Positions 8,901 to 16,970 of a stretch of 64,000 bases of DNA are shown in pieces. Positions within the stretch are counted from its first letter, which is position 1; every line of letters begins with the position of its first letter. The position numbers were made by a program, and so were the translations under genes. Below the pieces are notes generated by a model. The model was given only the letters and a program-made list of their open reading frames with translations. It did no database searches and was not told where the DNA came from. Source of the stretch: Demequina lutea (GTDB lineage Bacteria > Actinomycetota > Actinomycetes > Actinomycetales > Demequinaceae); contig NZ_JACBZO010000001.1 in assembly GCF_013409005.1 (NCBI RefSeq), forward strand, positions 868,001-932,000. The letters run 5' to 3'.

Positions 8901-9821
8901 GTGAGCCCCATACATCTGACCGGACCCCTGCTGGTCGACAGGGCGGCGGACCGCCGCGACACGGTTGACCTTGACGCCATTGACGCGATCGTGGTGCGCG
9001 ACGGCTCCGTCTTGGCGCTGGACGGACAGCTCGTGTTCGTCGCGCCTGCGGACCAACCCGCGGCGTCGCTACGCGTCTACTTAGGACGCGAGGCGGGGCG
9101 CGACATTGCCGCGCTCGTTCCCGTCGACCCCGCCTTTGGCACGAACGACGACGGCATCGACGGCGAGCGGATGGTTGGGCTCAGGGACCTCATCGGCTCC
9201 CTTGCGCTGCGTGGTGCGGAGGGCGCGCGTGACAGGGAGCTTGCGGCCACCGCCGTGGCGATCACTACCTGGCACGCGAACCACCCGCGGTGCGCCGTGT
9301 GTGGCGATCTCACTGAGCCCCGCAAGGGCGGCTGGGTGCGGTGGTGTGAGCGCGACAAGAAGGAGCATTACCCGCGCACCGATCCGGCCGTGATTGTGGC
9401 GATTACCGACCAGGAGGACAGGTTATTGCTTGCCCACGCGTCGTACTGGTCGCCACGTCGCTTCTCTCACCTCGCCGGTTACGTCGAACCGGGGGAGAGC
9501 TTCGAGCAGGCCGCTCACAGGGAGGTGTTCGAGGAGGCGCAGCTGGTGTTGCGCGACCTCGCCTACGTGGGATCGCAGCCGTGGCCGTTCCCTGCCTCGA
9601 TCATGGTGGGCTTCACCGCCAGCGTCGACGATGCGGCCTTCGTGCTCGACCAGGACGAGATCAGCGAGGCCATGTTCGTGTCTCGTGAGGAGATCGTCGC
9701 GCTCGTGGCCGACGGCACCGTCATCTTGGCGCCGCATGGCTCGATCGCGCGCAGGCTACTCGAGGGCTGGTATGGCGGGCCGCTCGCCGATGCGCCACAT
9801 GGCGAGGGCTTCAACGGTTAG
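8901..9821 (+). CDS. nudC: NAD(+) diphosphatase / NADH pyrophosphatase NudC
   Basis: Nudix hydrolase that cleaves NAD(H) to NMN(H) and AMP, and in some bacteria removes NAD caps from RNA. The family-specific SQPWPFPAS motif follows the Nudix box (GYVEPGESFEQAAHREVFEEAQL split: GYVEPGESFEQ then AAHREVFEEAQL, near residues 193-216). A zinc ribbon precedes it: Cys131 and Cys134 (CAVC), then Cys149. Residue 152 is Asp (CERD) where the usual fourth Cys stands, so the zinc site looks incomplete. Start GTG 8901 (306 aa) is preferred for its upstream -10; earlier in-frame starts at 8784 and 8868 would overlap or crowd the divergent gene. It converges on tetR. Confidence 0.9.
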   Translation: MSPIHLTGPLLVDRAADRRDTVDLDAIDAIVVRDGSVLALDGQLVFVAPADQPAASLRVYLGREAGRDIAALVPVDPAFGTNDDGIDGERMVGLRDLIGSLALRGAEGARDRELAATAVAITTWHANHPRCAVCGDLTEPRKGGWVRWCERDKKEHYPRTDPAVIVAITDQEDRLLLAHASYWSPRRFSHLAGYVEPGESFEQAAHREVFEEAQLVLRDLAYVGSQPWPFPASIMVGFTASVDDAAFVLDQDEISEAMFVSREEIVALVADGTVILAPHGSIARRLLEGWYGGPLADAPHGEGFNG

Positions 9822-9827
9822 GCCACG

Positions 9828-10427
9828 TTAGGCGGGTGCTCCGAATCGCAGCCCGTCGAGCACGAGGCCCAGCATCCTTCGAGTCCTCTCGGCCGCTTCC
9901 TGCGGGTCGCCCTGGTCGCCGCCGACCATGCACAGGCCGCTGACGGCGCGGAGGACGTCCATCGGCTCGACATCGCTGCGGATCGCGCCGTCGCGTTGGG
10001 CGGCGTCAAGGAGGAGCCTGGTCGCGGCTTGCAGCTTGTCGTGGCTATCGGCGAACACCGTCGTCGGCTCGTCGCCCAGGGCGGCGCGTAGCGACGCGAC
10101 GACGCCGCGCTTGCGTCCCACATAGGTCGTGAAACTCAGCACCCACTCCTCAAGCGCCTCGACGGGCGTGCGCGTCGCGAGAAGAGCTGGCGCCGTTGCA
10201 CACAGCTCGTCGACGAGGCTGCGGTAGACCTGCTCGATCAGGGATGCGCGGGTCGGGAAGTGCCGGTAGAGGGTGCCGATGCCGACGTCGGCGCGGCGGG
10301 CGACCTCCTCGAGAGAGGCGTCCGTCCCTGACGTGCCGAAGGTCTCGGACGCTGCGGCCACGATTGCCGCGCGGTTGCGGGCCGCGTCCGCACGTAGCGG
10401 ACGAGAGGCGCCCTGTACCGCCGCCAT
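9828..10427 (-). CDS. TetR-family transcriptional repressor
   Basis: Predicted DNA-binding repressor of the divergent MFS exporter, 199 aa. The N-terminal helix-turn-helix lies around residues 35-65 (SLEEVARRADVGIGTLYRHF), followed by an all-helical ligand-binding region. Start ATG 10427 is chosen; GTG 10439 would add four residues. The open frame continues upstream through the antisense of the exporter, but that part is not coding. The 129-bp gap to the exporter contains a perfect 7-3-7 inverted repeat between the exporter's -35 and -10 boxes, the usual place for a TetR operator, so autoregulation and drug-induced release are likely. The ligand cannot be told from sequence. Confidence 0.9.
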   Translation of the reverse strand: MAAVQGASRPLRADAARNRAAIVAAASETFGTSGTDASLEEVARRADVGIGTLYRHFPTRASLIEQVYRSLVDELCATAPALLATRTPVEALEEWVLSFTTYVGRKRGVVASLRAALGDEPTTVFADSHDKLQAATRLLLDAAQRDGAIRSDVEPMDVLRAVSGLCMVGGDQGDPQEAAERTRRMLGLVLDGLRFGAPA

Positions 10428-10473
10428 GGGCTTGGTCACGACCGGCCTTTCCGACGCGAGCGGCGTCTTGCAG

Positions 10474-10503
10474 TTGCATAAACGGAGGAAGCCTCCGTAT
10501 AGT
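10474..10503 (+). promoter_or_regulatory. Promoter of MFS exporter
   Basis: TTGCAT (10474-10479), an 18-bp spacer and TATAGT (10498-10503). The spacer holds the predicted TetR operator. Confidence 0.6.
10482..10498. promoter_or_regulatory. Predicted TetR operator
   Basis: Perfect inverted repeat ACGGAGG-aag-CCTCCGT between divergent tetR and the MFS gene, filling the spacer between -35 and -10. GGAGG half-sites recur at 10511-10515 and at the ribosome binding site 10547-10551. Confidence 0.7.
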
Positions 10504-10551
10504 ACTAACCGGAGGTTCCATCCACTTCTGTCCCCATAGTACTCGCGGAGG
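10499..10551 (+). repeat. Direct repeat ATAGTACT...GGAGG in exporter leader
   Basis: ATAGTACT occurs at 10499-10506 and 10536-10543, each followed after three or four bases by GGAGG. The second copy contains the ribosome binding site. It could come from a small duplication or be a second binding site. Confidence 0.55.
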
Positions 10552-10556
10552 CTTTC

Positions 10557-12068
10557 ATGTCCACTTCCACCCCGGCCAGAGCCTTGGCTCCATCGAGGTT
10601 GGCGCTCGCGACGGTCCTGACCACCCAACTGATGATCGTGCTCGACGCAACAATCGTCAACGTCGCCCTTCCCCACATCCACACCGCGCTCGGCTTCAGC
10701 CCCACGAGCCTGTCGTGGGTCATCAACGCTTACACGCTGGCCTTCGGTGGCCTGCTGCTCCTCGGGGCACGCGCGGGCGACCTTCTCGGCCGTCGTCGGA
10801 TGCTGATCGCCGGCATCGGGCTCTTCGTCTTTGCGTCGTTCCTTGGGGGCTTTGCCCAGAACGAGACCCAACTCCTCGCCGCTCGAGCAGTCCAGGGCAT
10901 CGGTGCGGCCTTCGCCGCCCCGTCCGTCCTGGCCATCTTGGTCGGCACGTTCCCCGAGGGTCGTGAGCGCGCCAGGGCTCTCGGCTGGTTCTCCGCGGTG
11001 TCGATCGGCGGCTCGGCCGTCGGCCTCCTCGCGGGCGGCGCACTGGTTCAGTGGGTCAACTGGCGTTGGGTCTTCTTCGTCAACGTCCCCATCGGCATCG
11101 CGCTCATCCTGGTCAGCCGCTTCGCCCTCGCCGAGACCGTCCGCCACCGCGGGCGCTTCGACATCGCGGGTGCTCTCACCGTGACACTCGGCACGACGGC
11201 GGTCGTTTACGGCTTCATCAGGGCGGCAACGGACGGTTGGACGAACATCGGCACGGTGTCCGCCTTCGCTGCGGGAGCGATGCTCATCAGCCTCTTCATC
11301 GCGGTCGAACTGCGCGCCGAGTCGCCCATTACCCCGCTCGGGCTGTTCAGGCACCGCACACGATCCGCGGCGCTCATCGGGCGAGTCCTGCTTGTCGCAG
11401 GGATGATGGGAATGTTCTTCTACCTGACCCAGTTCCTGCAGTCGATCCTTGGCTACACGCCGATCCAAACGGGACTGGCCTTCCTCCCCATCACGCTCGC
11501 GCTCTTTGTGATGGCGCGGGTCTCGGCCGGTCTTATGGGCAGGGTCGGGATGCGGACCCTCATGGTGGGCGGGTTGACGCTCTCCACCACGGGGTTGCTC
11601 TTGCTCTCGAGGCTTGCGGCCGACAGCAACTACCTCGGCGTCGTCTTGCCGCTCGTCCTGTTTGGGCTGGGCAACGGACTTGCCTTCGTGCCGTTGACGG
11701 CGGCGGGCCTCACGGACGTCGCGCCCACCGAGGCAGGCGCCGCCTCCGGTCTCGTCAACGTCGCCCAGCAGATCGGGGGCTCGCTCGGCCTCGCTATCTT
11801 GGTGACGATCGGCAGCGGGGCTGCCTCGCGTTCCTCCCAAGTGGGGGCGAGCGCCCAACAGATCGCCGCTCACGCATTCGTGGTCGGCGCGGACAGGGCG
11901 TTCCTCGCCTCGGCGCTCTTCCTGGCAGCGACCGTGTTGCTTCTTGCCTTCACGATCCCTGCGGGACGTGCCGAACGAGCGACACACGCGGCCCGCGTGG
12001 AGGCGAGGGAGGCCGCGGAACGCGACGCCGAGCTCGAGGCCGACATTGACGCTGTGCTTGCAAACTGA
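10557..12068 (+). CDS. MFS transporter, DHA2 (14-TM) drug exporter type
   Basis: Inner-membrane proton-driven multidrug exporter of the EmrB/QacA type, 503 aa. The start region LDATIVNVALPHI is the family's motif D1, LSWVINAYTLAFGGLLLLGARAGDLLGRRR carries motif A (split here: LSWVINAYTLAFGG, then GARAGDLLGRRR), and the hydrophobic pattern suits about 14 membrane segments. The C-terminus is charged and Ala/Glu/Arg-rich. ATG 10557 has GGAGG five bases upstream. Control by the divergent TetR is strongly suggested by the operator. Substrate is unknown. Confidence 0.9.
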   Translation: MSTSTPARALAPSRLALATVLTTQLMIVLDATIVNVALPHIHTALGFSPTSLSWVINAYTLAFGGLLLLGARAGDLLGRRRMLIAGIGLFVFASFLGGFAQNETQLLAARAVQGIGAAFAAPSVLAILVGTFPEGRERARALGWFSAVSIGGSAVGLLAGGALVQWVNWRWVFFVNVPIGIALILVSRFALAETVRHRGRFDIAGALTVTLGTTAVVYGFIRAATDGWTNIGTVSAFAAGAMLISLFIAVELRAESPITPLGLFRHRTRSAALIGRVLLVAGMMGMFFYLTQFLQSILGYTPIQTGLAFLPITLALFVMARVSAGLMGRVGMRTLMVGGLTLSTTGLLLLSRLAADSNYLGVVLPLVLFGLGNGLAFVPLTAAGLTDVAPTEAGAASGLVNVAQQIGGSLGLAILVTIGSGAASRSSQVGASAQQIAAHAFVVGADRAFLASALFLAATVLLLAFTIPAGRAERATHAARVEAREAAERDAELEADIDAVLAN

Positions 12069-12137
12069 GAGCGCGGCCGTTATCGGTTCACTTTTCTGAC
12101 GGCTCCCTGACCGGCGCCTTGTGGTCAAGCGAGGGTT

Positions 12138-12171
12138 CCCCAGGTCGATGCTCACGAGCGTCGACCTGGGG
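12138..12171 (+). terminator. Hairpin after MFS gene
   Basis: CCCCAGGTCGATGC (12138-12151) pairs with GCGTCGACCTGGGG (12158-12171) around a 6-nt loop: 14 pairs with one G:U. It has no U-tract. It lies 70 bp past the exporter stop and just upstream of the uvrD2 -10, so it probably ends exporter transcription; its near-symmetry also allows a protein site. Confidence 0.5.
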
Positions 12172-12200
12172 ATATCGTCACCGGCGTCACCCCCGCCTGA

Positions 12201-12206
12201 CACAAT
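12201..12206 (+). promoter_or_regulatory. -10 element of uvrD2 (leaderless)
   Basis: CACAAT ends 7 nt before ATG 12214; it lies after the 12138-12171 hairpin. Confidence 0.38.
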
Positions 12207-12213
12207 GGCGCCG

Positions 12214-14205
12214 ATGTCTGCAGACGAACTTCTCGAAGCCCTTGACCCCGAACAACGCGAGGTCGCCACGGCCCTCCACGGCCCCGTGTGCGTCCTCGCG
12301 GGCGCTGGCACGGGCAAGACCCGCGCCATCACGCACCGCATGGCGTACGGAGTGCGCGTGGGGGCGTTCAACCCCCACTCGGTCTTGGCCGTGACCTTTA
12401 CCGCGCGGGCGGCGGGGGAGATGCGCACCCGCTTGCGTCAGCTCGGCGCCGACGGCGTGCAGGCCCGCACGTTCCATGCCGCAGCCCTGCGCCAGCTGAG
12501 CTACTTCTGGCCGCAAGTGGTGGGCGGGCAGATGCCTTCCCTCGTGGAGCAGAAGGCGCCGCTCGTTGGCCGCGCCGCCAGGGCCGCCGGCCTGAGCGTC
12601 GACCGTCTCACCGTGCGCGACCTCGCCTCCGAGATCGAGTGGGCCAAGGTCACGCTGGTTGCTCCCGAGGACTACGTGCAGTTCACCACCGACACGGGTC
12701 GGCCCGCGCCGGCGGGGATCGAGCGCGCACAAGTCGTCGATGTCTTGCGAGCCTACGAGGAGGCGAAGACCGACGCGGTGGTGCTCGATTTCGAGGACAT
12801 CCTGTTACTTCTGGCGGACATGATCGGCCGCCACCAGGACGTGGGCGACCAGATCAGGCGCCAATACAAGCACTTCGTGGTGGACGAATACCAAGACGTC
12901 TCCCCGCTGCAGGCATATGTGCTCGATCAGTGGCTCGGTGGACGGCGCGAGCTGTGCGTCGTTGGCGATCCCGCCCAGACCATCTACTCCTTCGCCGGGG
13001 CATCGCCGCAATACTTGTTGGGTTTTACCAGGAAGTATGAGGACGCAGCCATCGTGCGTCTCGTGCGCGACTACCGGTCAACGCCCCAGGTGGTGACGCT
13101 CGCCAACGGCATCATGGCTCAGCGCTCGAACGCCGGTGGTGGCCTGGAACTGGTCGCCCAGCGACCTTCGGGTCCGGCCGTGGCGTTTCACGCGTATGCG
13201 GACGATGGCTCGGAGGCGGCGGGTGTCGCCTCACGCATCGATGCACTCATGTCCGCCGGTGTCTCGGCGCGGGAGATCGCCGTGCTGTACCGCACCAACA
13301 GTCAGTCAGAGGCCCTCGAGGAGGCGCTCGCGACGCGGGGCATCGGCTACCTGGTGCGCGGCGGTCAGCGATTCTTCGGGCGCGAAGAGGTGCGCAAGGC
13401 GATGCTCCTGTTGCGCGGGGCCGCCGTATCCGCAACGGACGAGCCGCTTGGCGTCCAGGCGCGCTCGGCGCTGGAGAGCGCCGGATGGACCGAGGAGCCA
13501 CCGGCCGCACGCGGCGCTGTGAGGGACCGCTGGGAATCGCTCCAGGCGCTCGCGGAGCTTGCCGACGACACCGACGCCGAGTCCATCGCTGCCACGGGTG
13601 AGGGCGCGACGATGCGGACCTTCGTCGAGCAGTTAGCGGAGCGCGCATCATCCCAACACGCCCCCGCCGTCGAGGGTGTGACCCTCAGCACGCTCCACGC
13701 GGCCAAGGGCCTCGAGTGGGACGCCGTGTTCATGGTCGGAATGTCCGAGGGGCTGTTGCCCATCTCGCTGGCCGAGACGGATGAGGCGATCGAGGAGGAG
13801 AGGCGCTTGCTCTATGTGGGCGTCACGCGTGCCCGCGAACACCTGAACCTCAGCTTCGCACGCTCGCGCAGGGAGGGCGGCAAGGCGACGCGCAAGCGCA
13901 CGAGGTTCCTCGAGAAGTGGTGGCCCGATGCGCGGCCCGCTCAGCAACAGCGTGCGGCTCGCGCCACGTCCCACGACCTCGATGTGGACGAGTTGAAGCT
14001 CTTCGAGGCGCTCAAGGCGTGGCGATGGGAGCACGCCCAGGCCGATGCGAAGCCTGCGTTCACCGTGTTGGTGGACAGCTCCCTGATCTCGATCGCGAGG
14101 AGCAGGCCGCAAACGCTGGGCGAACTCGCGAAGGTGCACGGCGTGGGTGCCACCAAACTGGACCGCTACGGCCTGGAAATCCTCGAGGTCGTCGCCGCCC
14201 ACTGA
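12214..14205 (+). CDS. uvrD2: ATP-dependent DNA helicase UvrD2 with HRDC domain
   Basis: Superfamily 1 3'-5' helicase for DNA repair, 663 aa. Walker A GAGTGKT has its lysine at residue 36, motif II is VVDEYQDVSPLQ near residue 222, GDPAQTIYSFAGAS follows, and motif VI is RLLYVGVTRARE. The last 70 residues (LFEALKAWRWE to GATKLDRYG) form an HRDC domain, the mark of UvrD2. Mycobacterial UvrD2 has a tetracysteine module between helicase and HRDC; the linker here contains no cysteine. ATG 12214 is chosen for the -10 element just before it; ATG 12205 and GTG 12121 are in frame, but the latter starts ahead of a strong hairpin. It converges on the ThiF-like gene. Confidence 0.9.
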   Translation: MSADELLEALDPEQREVATALHGPVCVLAGAGTGKTRAITHRMAYGVRVGAFNPHSVLAVTFTARAAGEMRTRLRQLGADGVQARTFHAAALRQLSYFWPQVVGGQMPSLVEQKAPLVGRAARAAGLSVDRLTVRDLASEIEWAKVTLVAPEDYVQFTTDTGRPAPAGIERAQVVDVLRAYEEAKTDAVVLDFEDILLLLADMIGRHQDVGDQIRRQYKHFVVDEYQDVSPLQAYVLDQWLGGRRELCVVGDPAQTIYSFAGASPQYLLGFTRKYEDAAIVRLVRDYRSTPQVVTLANGIMAQRSNAGGGLELVAQRPSGPAVAFHAYADDGSEAAGVASRIDALMSAGVSAREIAVLYRTNSQSEALEEALATRGIGYLVRGGQRFFGREEVRKAMLLLRGAAVSATDEPLGVQARSALESAGWTEEPPAARGAVRDRWESLQALAELADDTDAESIAATGEGATMRTFVEQLAERASSQHAPAVEGVTLSTLHAAKGLEWDAVFMVGMSEGLLPISLAETDEAIEEERRLLYVGVTRAREHLNLSFARSRREGGKATRKRTRFLEKWWPDARPAQQQRAARATSHDLDVDELKLFEALKAWRWEHAQADAKPAFTVLVDSSLISIARSRPQTLGELAKVHGVGATKLDRYGLEILEVVAAH

Positions 14206-14249
14206 GGTCGCGCAACGGACTGCACGTGTGCATCACACGCTGCGGCAGC

Positions 14250-15158
14250 TCACTTGAATCGCGCCCTGTGCGCGGCGAGCTCGTCTCCCACCGGAGCCGC
14301 AGCACCGCAACCGCAATCGGTGTCTGGGGTCACGGTGCGAAATGCCGGTGGCGCCCCCGTCGTCAGGCTCCAGACGCTATCGAGCCAGGCGCGCGCGTCG
14401 CCGGCGCGCCACGCGCCGAGAGCACCGCACACAAGCCCAGCGATCGAGGCCGCCACGTCCGCGTCCGCAGTTGGCGGAGCCACAGAAGGCGCGCGAAGTT
14501 GGAGGGCCAGGCGCGGCCACGCGGGGTCCACGGCGGCCCTCGCAAGTCCGTCGCAAAGCCCGCAAGCTCCCTCGCCAGGCACCGCGAACGGGCCGACCAT
14601 GGCCCCGCGTTCATCCGTCACCACAAACAGGTGTGGCGTATCCGTCGACATGAAGGCTAGGGCGGCATCGAGCGCGGGCGCCCCGTGCGATATCAGGACC
14701 CACGCGTCTGCGCGAGCCGCACTCACGCGAACCGCGGCTCCCGGAACGAGCCTCGCGACGGTGTCCGCCGCCGCCGACTGGCGCGTCGTCGCGAGAGTCC
14801 CCGGAGCGTACGTGTGAGGAGGGCTCGCCGACGCAGGGGCGTCGTCTTCGAAGTGGACGGCCCACCCTGCACGGGCAAGGGCGATGCCCACGTTCAGGCC
14901 CAGTGGCCCAGCATCGTTGAGGGCCACAGTGCGGCGTTCGGTGGGCCGGTTCGCGAGCAAACCTGCGTCCTCAAGGCGCGAGACGATCTCCTCAAAGGGG
15001 GCGCTCGCACGGTTCGTGACCGAATTCGCGGTCTCAAGCCTCTCAACAAAGCGCCGCTGCTCGGCCGACAATCCGGAAAACACCACCGGCGAGCGCAAAC
15101 CCACTTGAACCGTGCCGTCGCCCCTGTCAAGCACGCGAGAACCATTTCGCAGTCTCAT
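14250..15158 (-). CDS. ThiF/cyclodehydratase-like protein (TOMM leader-binding type)
   Basis: Resembles proteins annotated as TOMM precursor leader-peptide-binding or bacteriocin cyclodehydratase domain proteins, a branch of the E1/ThiF fold. The N-terminus (MRLRNGSRVLDRGDGTVQVG) and the following winged-helix-like part (FEEIVSRLEDAGLL) fit the RiPP-recognition end. The Rossmann-like stretch is GPLGLNVGIALARAGW. Two pairs of cysteines, CGLC and CGC near the C-terminus, match the ThiF structural zinc site. I see no clear adenylation residues, so it may be non-catalytic. No YcaO, dehydrogenase or precursor peptide gene is visible nearby. A similar gene lies near uvrD2 in mycobacteria, which suggests a conserved non-toxin role. 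Start ATG 15158; an upstream extension to 15203 lacks support. Confidence 0.65.
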   Translation of the reverse strand: MRLRNGSRVLDRGDGTVQVGLRSPVVFSGLSAEQRRFVERLETANSVTNRASAPFEEIVSRLEDAGLLANRPTERRTVALNDAGPLGLNVGIALARAGWAVHFEDDAPASASPPHTYAPGTLATTRQSAAADTVARLVPGAAVRVSAARADAWVLISHGAPALDAALAFMSTDTPHLFVVTDERGAMVGPFAVPGEGACGLCDGLARAAVDPAWPRLALQLRAPSVAPPTADADVAASIAGLVCGALGAWRAGDARAWLDSVWSLTTGAPPAFRTVTPDTDCGCGAAAPVGDELAAHRARFK

Positions 15159-15232
15159 CGCACCAGGGTGGCATCTGTGGGGCACACATGTGTCGCTATC
15201 CACAGGCCCCGGTCACCGAGCGGCCAAGAACC

Positions 15233-15266
15233 GCCTTGGGACGGCCAAGGACGGCCTTGGGACGGC
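15233..15266. repeat. 21-bp-period direct repeat
   Basis: GCCTTGGGACGGC occurs at 15233-15245 and 15254-15266, separated by caaggacg. It lies in the 155-bp gap beyond the stop of the zinc-ribbon gene, next to the terminator. Confidence 0.6.
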
Positions 15267-15269
15267 AAA

Positions 15270-15295
15270 GGCCGGGCACCCGAAGGTGCCCGGCC
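15270..15295 (-). terminator. Terminator of DUF5679 gene
   Basis: GGCCGGGCACC-cgaa-GGTGCCCGGCC, an 11-bp perfect stem with a tetraloop, 18 bp past the DUF5679 stop. On the minus strand it is followed by CTTTGCC, a weak U-tract. Confidence 0.75.
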
Positions 15296-15313
15296 TCAAC
15301 GTCTGGAAAGGCG

Positions 15314-15472
15314 TTATGCCTTGCCGAGGATGCGGTTCAGCTTGGTGCCACACTCGGGGCACACGGCCTTTGCCATGCGACGCCCGTTCTCGGAGACGAC
15401 AACGTCGCCCTCCGTGGTGCGCTTGGCCTTGCACTTCACGCAGTAGAACTCGCCCTGGTACTTCTCGGCCAT
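15314..15472 (-). CDS. Small zinc-ribbon protein, DUF5679
   Basis: A 52-residue protein with two CxxC knuckles at residues 11-14 (CVKC) and 38-41 (CPEC), flanking a basic stretch (SENGRRMAKAV). This matches the DUF5679 family of small actinobacterial zinc-ribbon proteins; function unknown, possibly RNA- or ribosome-related by analogy with other short ribbons. Start ATG 15472 is set by AAGGAGA seven bases upstream on the minus strand. A strong terminator closes the unit, so it is probably monocistronic and well expressed. Confidence 0.85.
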   Translation of the reverse strand: MAEKYQGEFYCVKCKAKRTTEGDVVVSENGRRMAKAVCPECGTKLNRILGKA

Positions 15473-15569
15473 GAGCTTTCTCCTTCTTGCCATCGTGCGG
15501 CGTGTGCCGCTGGTCCCCCACCTGAGGGTCCGTTGCGTCAAGCGTAGACGCGCTTCCCGACAATACCCG

Positions 15570-16943
15570 TTAGGCGCCGCTCGGGGTGTCCGATTCGTTA
15601 TCCTCGCCGGAATTGCCTTGCCAGGTGCCTGAAAGCAGTTGCGCGATCTCGTTGTCGATGTCGTCGGCCTCGCCTGGGCTCGATGCTGCCTCCACCCAAA
15701 CACGCCACTCGGCCAACTTCTCGGCGTCGGGAAGCAGGTCCGGGTGCGACCAGAAGGCGTCCCTCGCCTCGGACCCCACGCGGGTGGTGAGCATTCCCCA
15801 CAGGTCCGAGGCGTCGCGCAAACGACGCGGGCGGAGCGTCAGGCCAAGCAACGCGGAGAACGTGTCCTCGGCGGGCCCTCCGGCTGCGCGCCTCCTGCGC
15901 ATCATTTCGCGCAGTTGGCCGAGCGCTGGCAGATGCGGCGCGGCCGCTCTCGCCGTGACCTCGTCCACCCAACCCTCGATCAGCGCGAGCCACGTCTCGA
16001 TCGACTCGAGAGTTGTCTTCTGCTCCACGGTGTGCGCCGAAGAGAAGATTCCCGTGGTGAGCGCGGCCTGGAGTGCGGCGGGGTCGCCCATGCCGGCGTC
16101 CTTGACCGCGTTGTCCAGAGCCTCGATATCGACGGTCACGCCGCGCGCGTAGCGCTCGATTGCCGCGTGAAGCTGGCCAGGCAACCACGAGGCGGACTGG
16201 AAGAGCCTCACATGAGCGGCCTCGCGCAAGGCCAAGAACAGCCGCACATCGGCCACATCAACGTCGAGCCCCTCGGCGAAACCCTCGATTGCCCGCGGTA
16301 CCACCACGACGCGGGGTTCCTCGACGAGAGGGATGCCCAGGTCGGTCGCGCCAAAGGCTTCGCGCGCCATCGCACCCGCTGCTTGGCCCACATGCATCCC
16401 GCACACGGTGGGGCTCACCGTGTCGATCAGCCCGCGGGTGGCCTCGCCGTCAAGAGCGCTCTCCTCGCTGCGGAGGACGCCGCCGAGGGCTTGAGACACC
16501 GACGATGCAACGGGTCCCGCCAGGTACTTCCAAGTCGGCAGGGTGGCTTCCACCCATTCGGCCCTGCTCCACACGGCGGGCTGGGCGCGCGACGGGTCAA
16601 AGTCGGTCGCGGCATCGAGCCACAACTCGGCTTGCGTGATGGCCGCCCTGTATTCGCGGGCCTGGGCGGCAGAGACGATCGGGTCACCGCCTTGAGCGGC
16701 GACGCCGCGCGCCACGTCGTGGGCGAGCGTCCAATTCACGTCTTCACCAGCCGATTGCGACATCAGTGCGCGAATCTGTGCGAGCACGTGGTCGACCATT
16801 CCAGGGGTGTTGCCCATGCCCGAGGCCTGCGCCAACGCGGACGGGTCCATGCCCATCCGTTGCATTTGCTCCATCGCCTCATCGGCGTCGTCGCCAAAGA
16901 GTTCCCTCAGCAGCCGCATCCACGGCTCTTCGGCGTCGGCCAT
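15570..16943 (-). CDS. DUF2342 zinc-dependent metalloprotease-like protein
   Basis: A 457-aa protein of the DUF2342 family, often annotated as putative hydrolase, zinc-dependent metalloprotease or F420 biosynthesis-associated protein. The N-terminus is acidic and Met-rich (DDADEAMEQMQRMGMDPS). The mid region carries FLALREAAHVRLFQSASWLP, the family's REAAHxRLF signature, a degenerate zincin-like motif. Start ATG 16943 has AAGGAGA upstream. It is divergent from the PDZ-protease gene across a gap with a perfect 17-bp palindrome. The same neighbour pair is known in mycobacteria (Rv3195/Rv3194c), suggesting a shared envelope or quality-control role, which is inference. Confidence 0.8.
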   Translation of the reverse strand: MADAEEPWMRLLRELFGDDADEAMEQMQRMGMDPSALAQASGMGNTPGMVDHVLAQIRALMSQSAGEDVNWTLAHDVARGVAAQGGDPIVSAAQAREYRAAITQAELWLDAATDFDPSRAQPAVWSRAEWVEATLPTWKYLAGPVASSVSQALGGVLRSEESALDGEATRGLIDTVSPTVCGMHVGQAAGAMAREAFGATDLGIPLVEEPRVVVVPRAIEGFAEGLDVDVADVRLFLALREAAHVRLFQSASWLPGQLHAAIERYARGVTVDIEALDNAVKDAGMGDPAALQAALTTGIFSSAHTVEQKTTLESIETWLALIEGWVDEVTARAAAPHLPALGQLREMMRRRRAAGGPAEDTFSALLGLTLRPRRLRDASDLWGMLTTRVGSEARDAFWSHPDLLPDAEKLAEWRVWVEAASSPGEADDIDNEIAQLLSGTWQGNSGEDNESDTPSGA

Positions 16944-16970
16944 CGTGTCTCCTTCAGAGTGCGAACCCAC

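Noticed and set aside
10440..12428. Long open frame on the minus strand, continuous with tetR and antisense to the MFS gene
   Set aside because: Its translation is low-complexity Arg/Asp/Glu/Gly-rich, it lies wholly opposite a clear transporter gene, and the TetR domain starts only at 10427.
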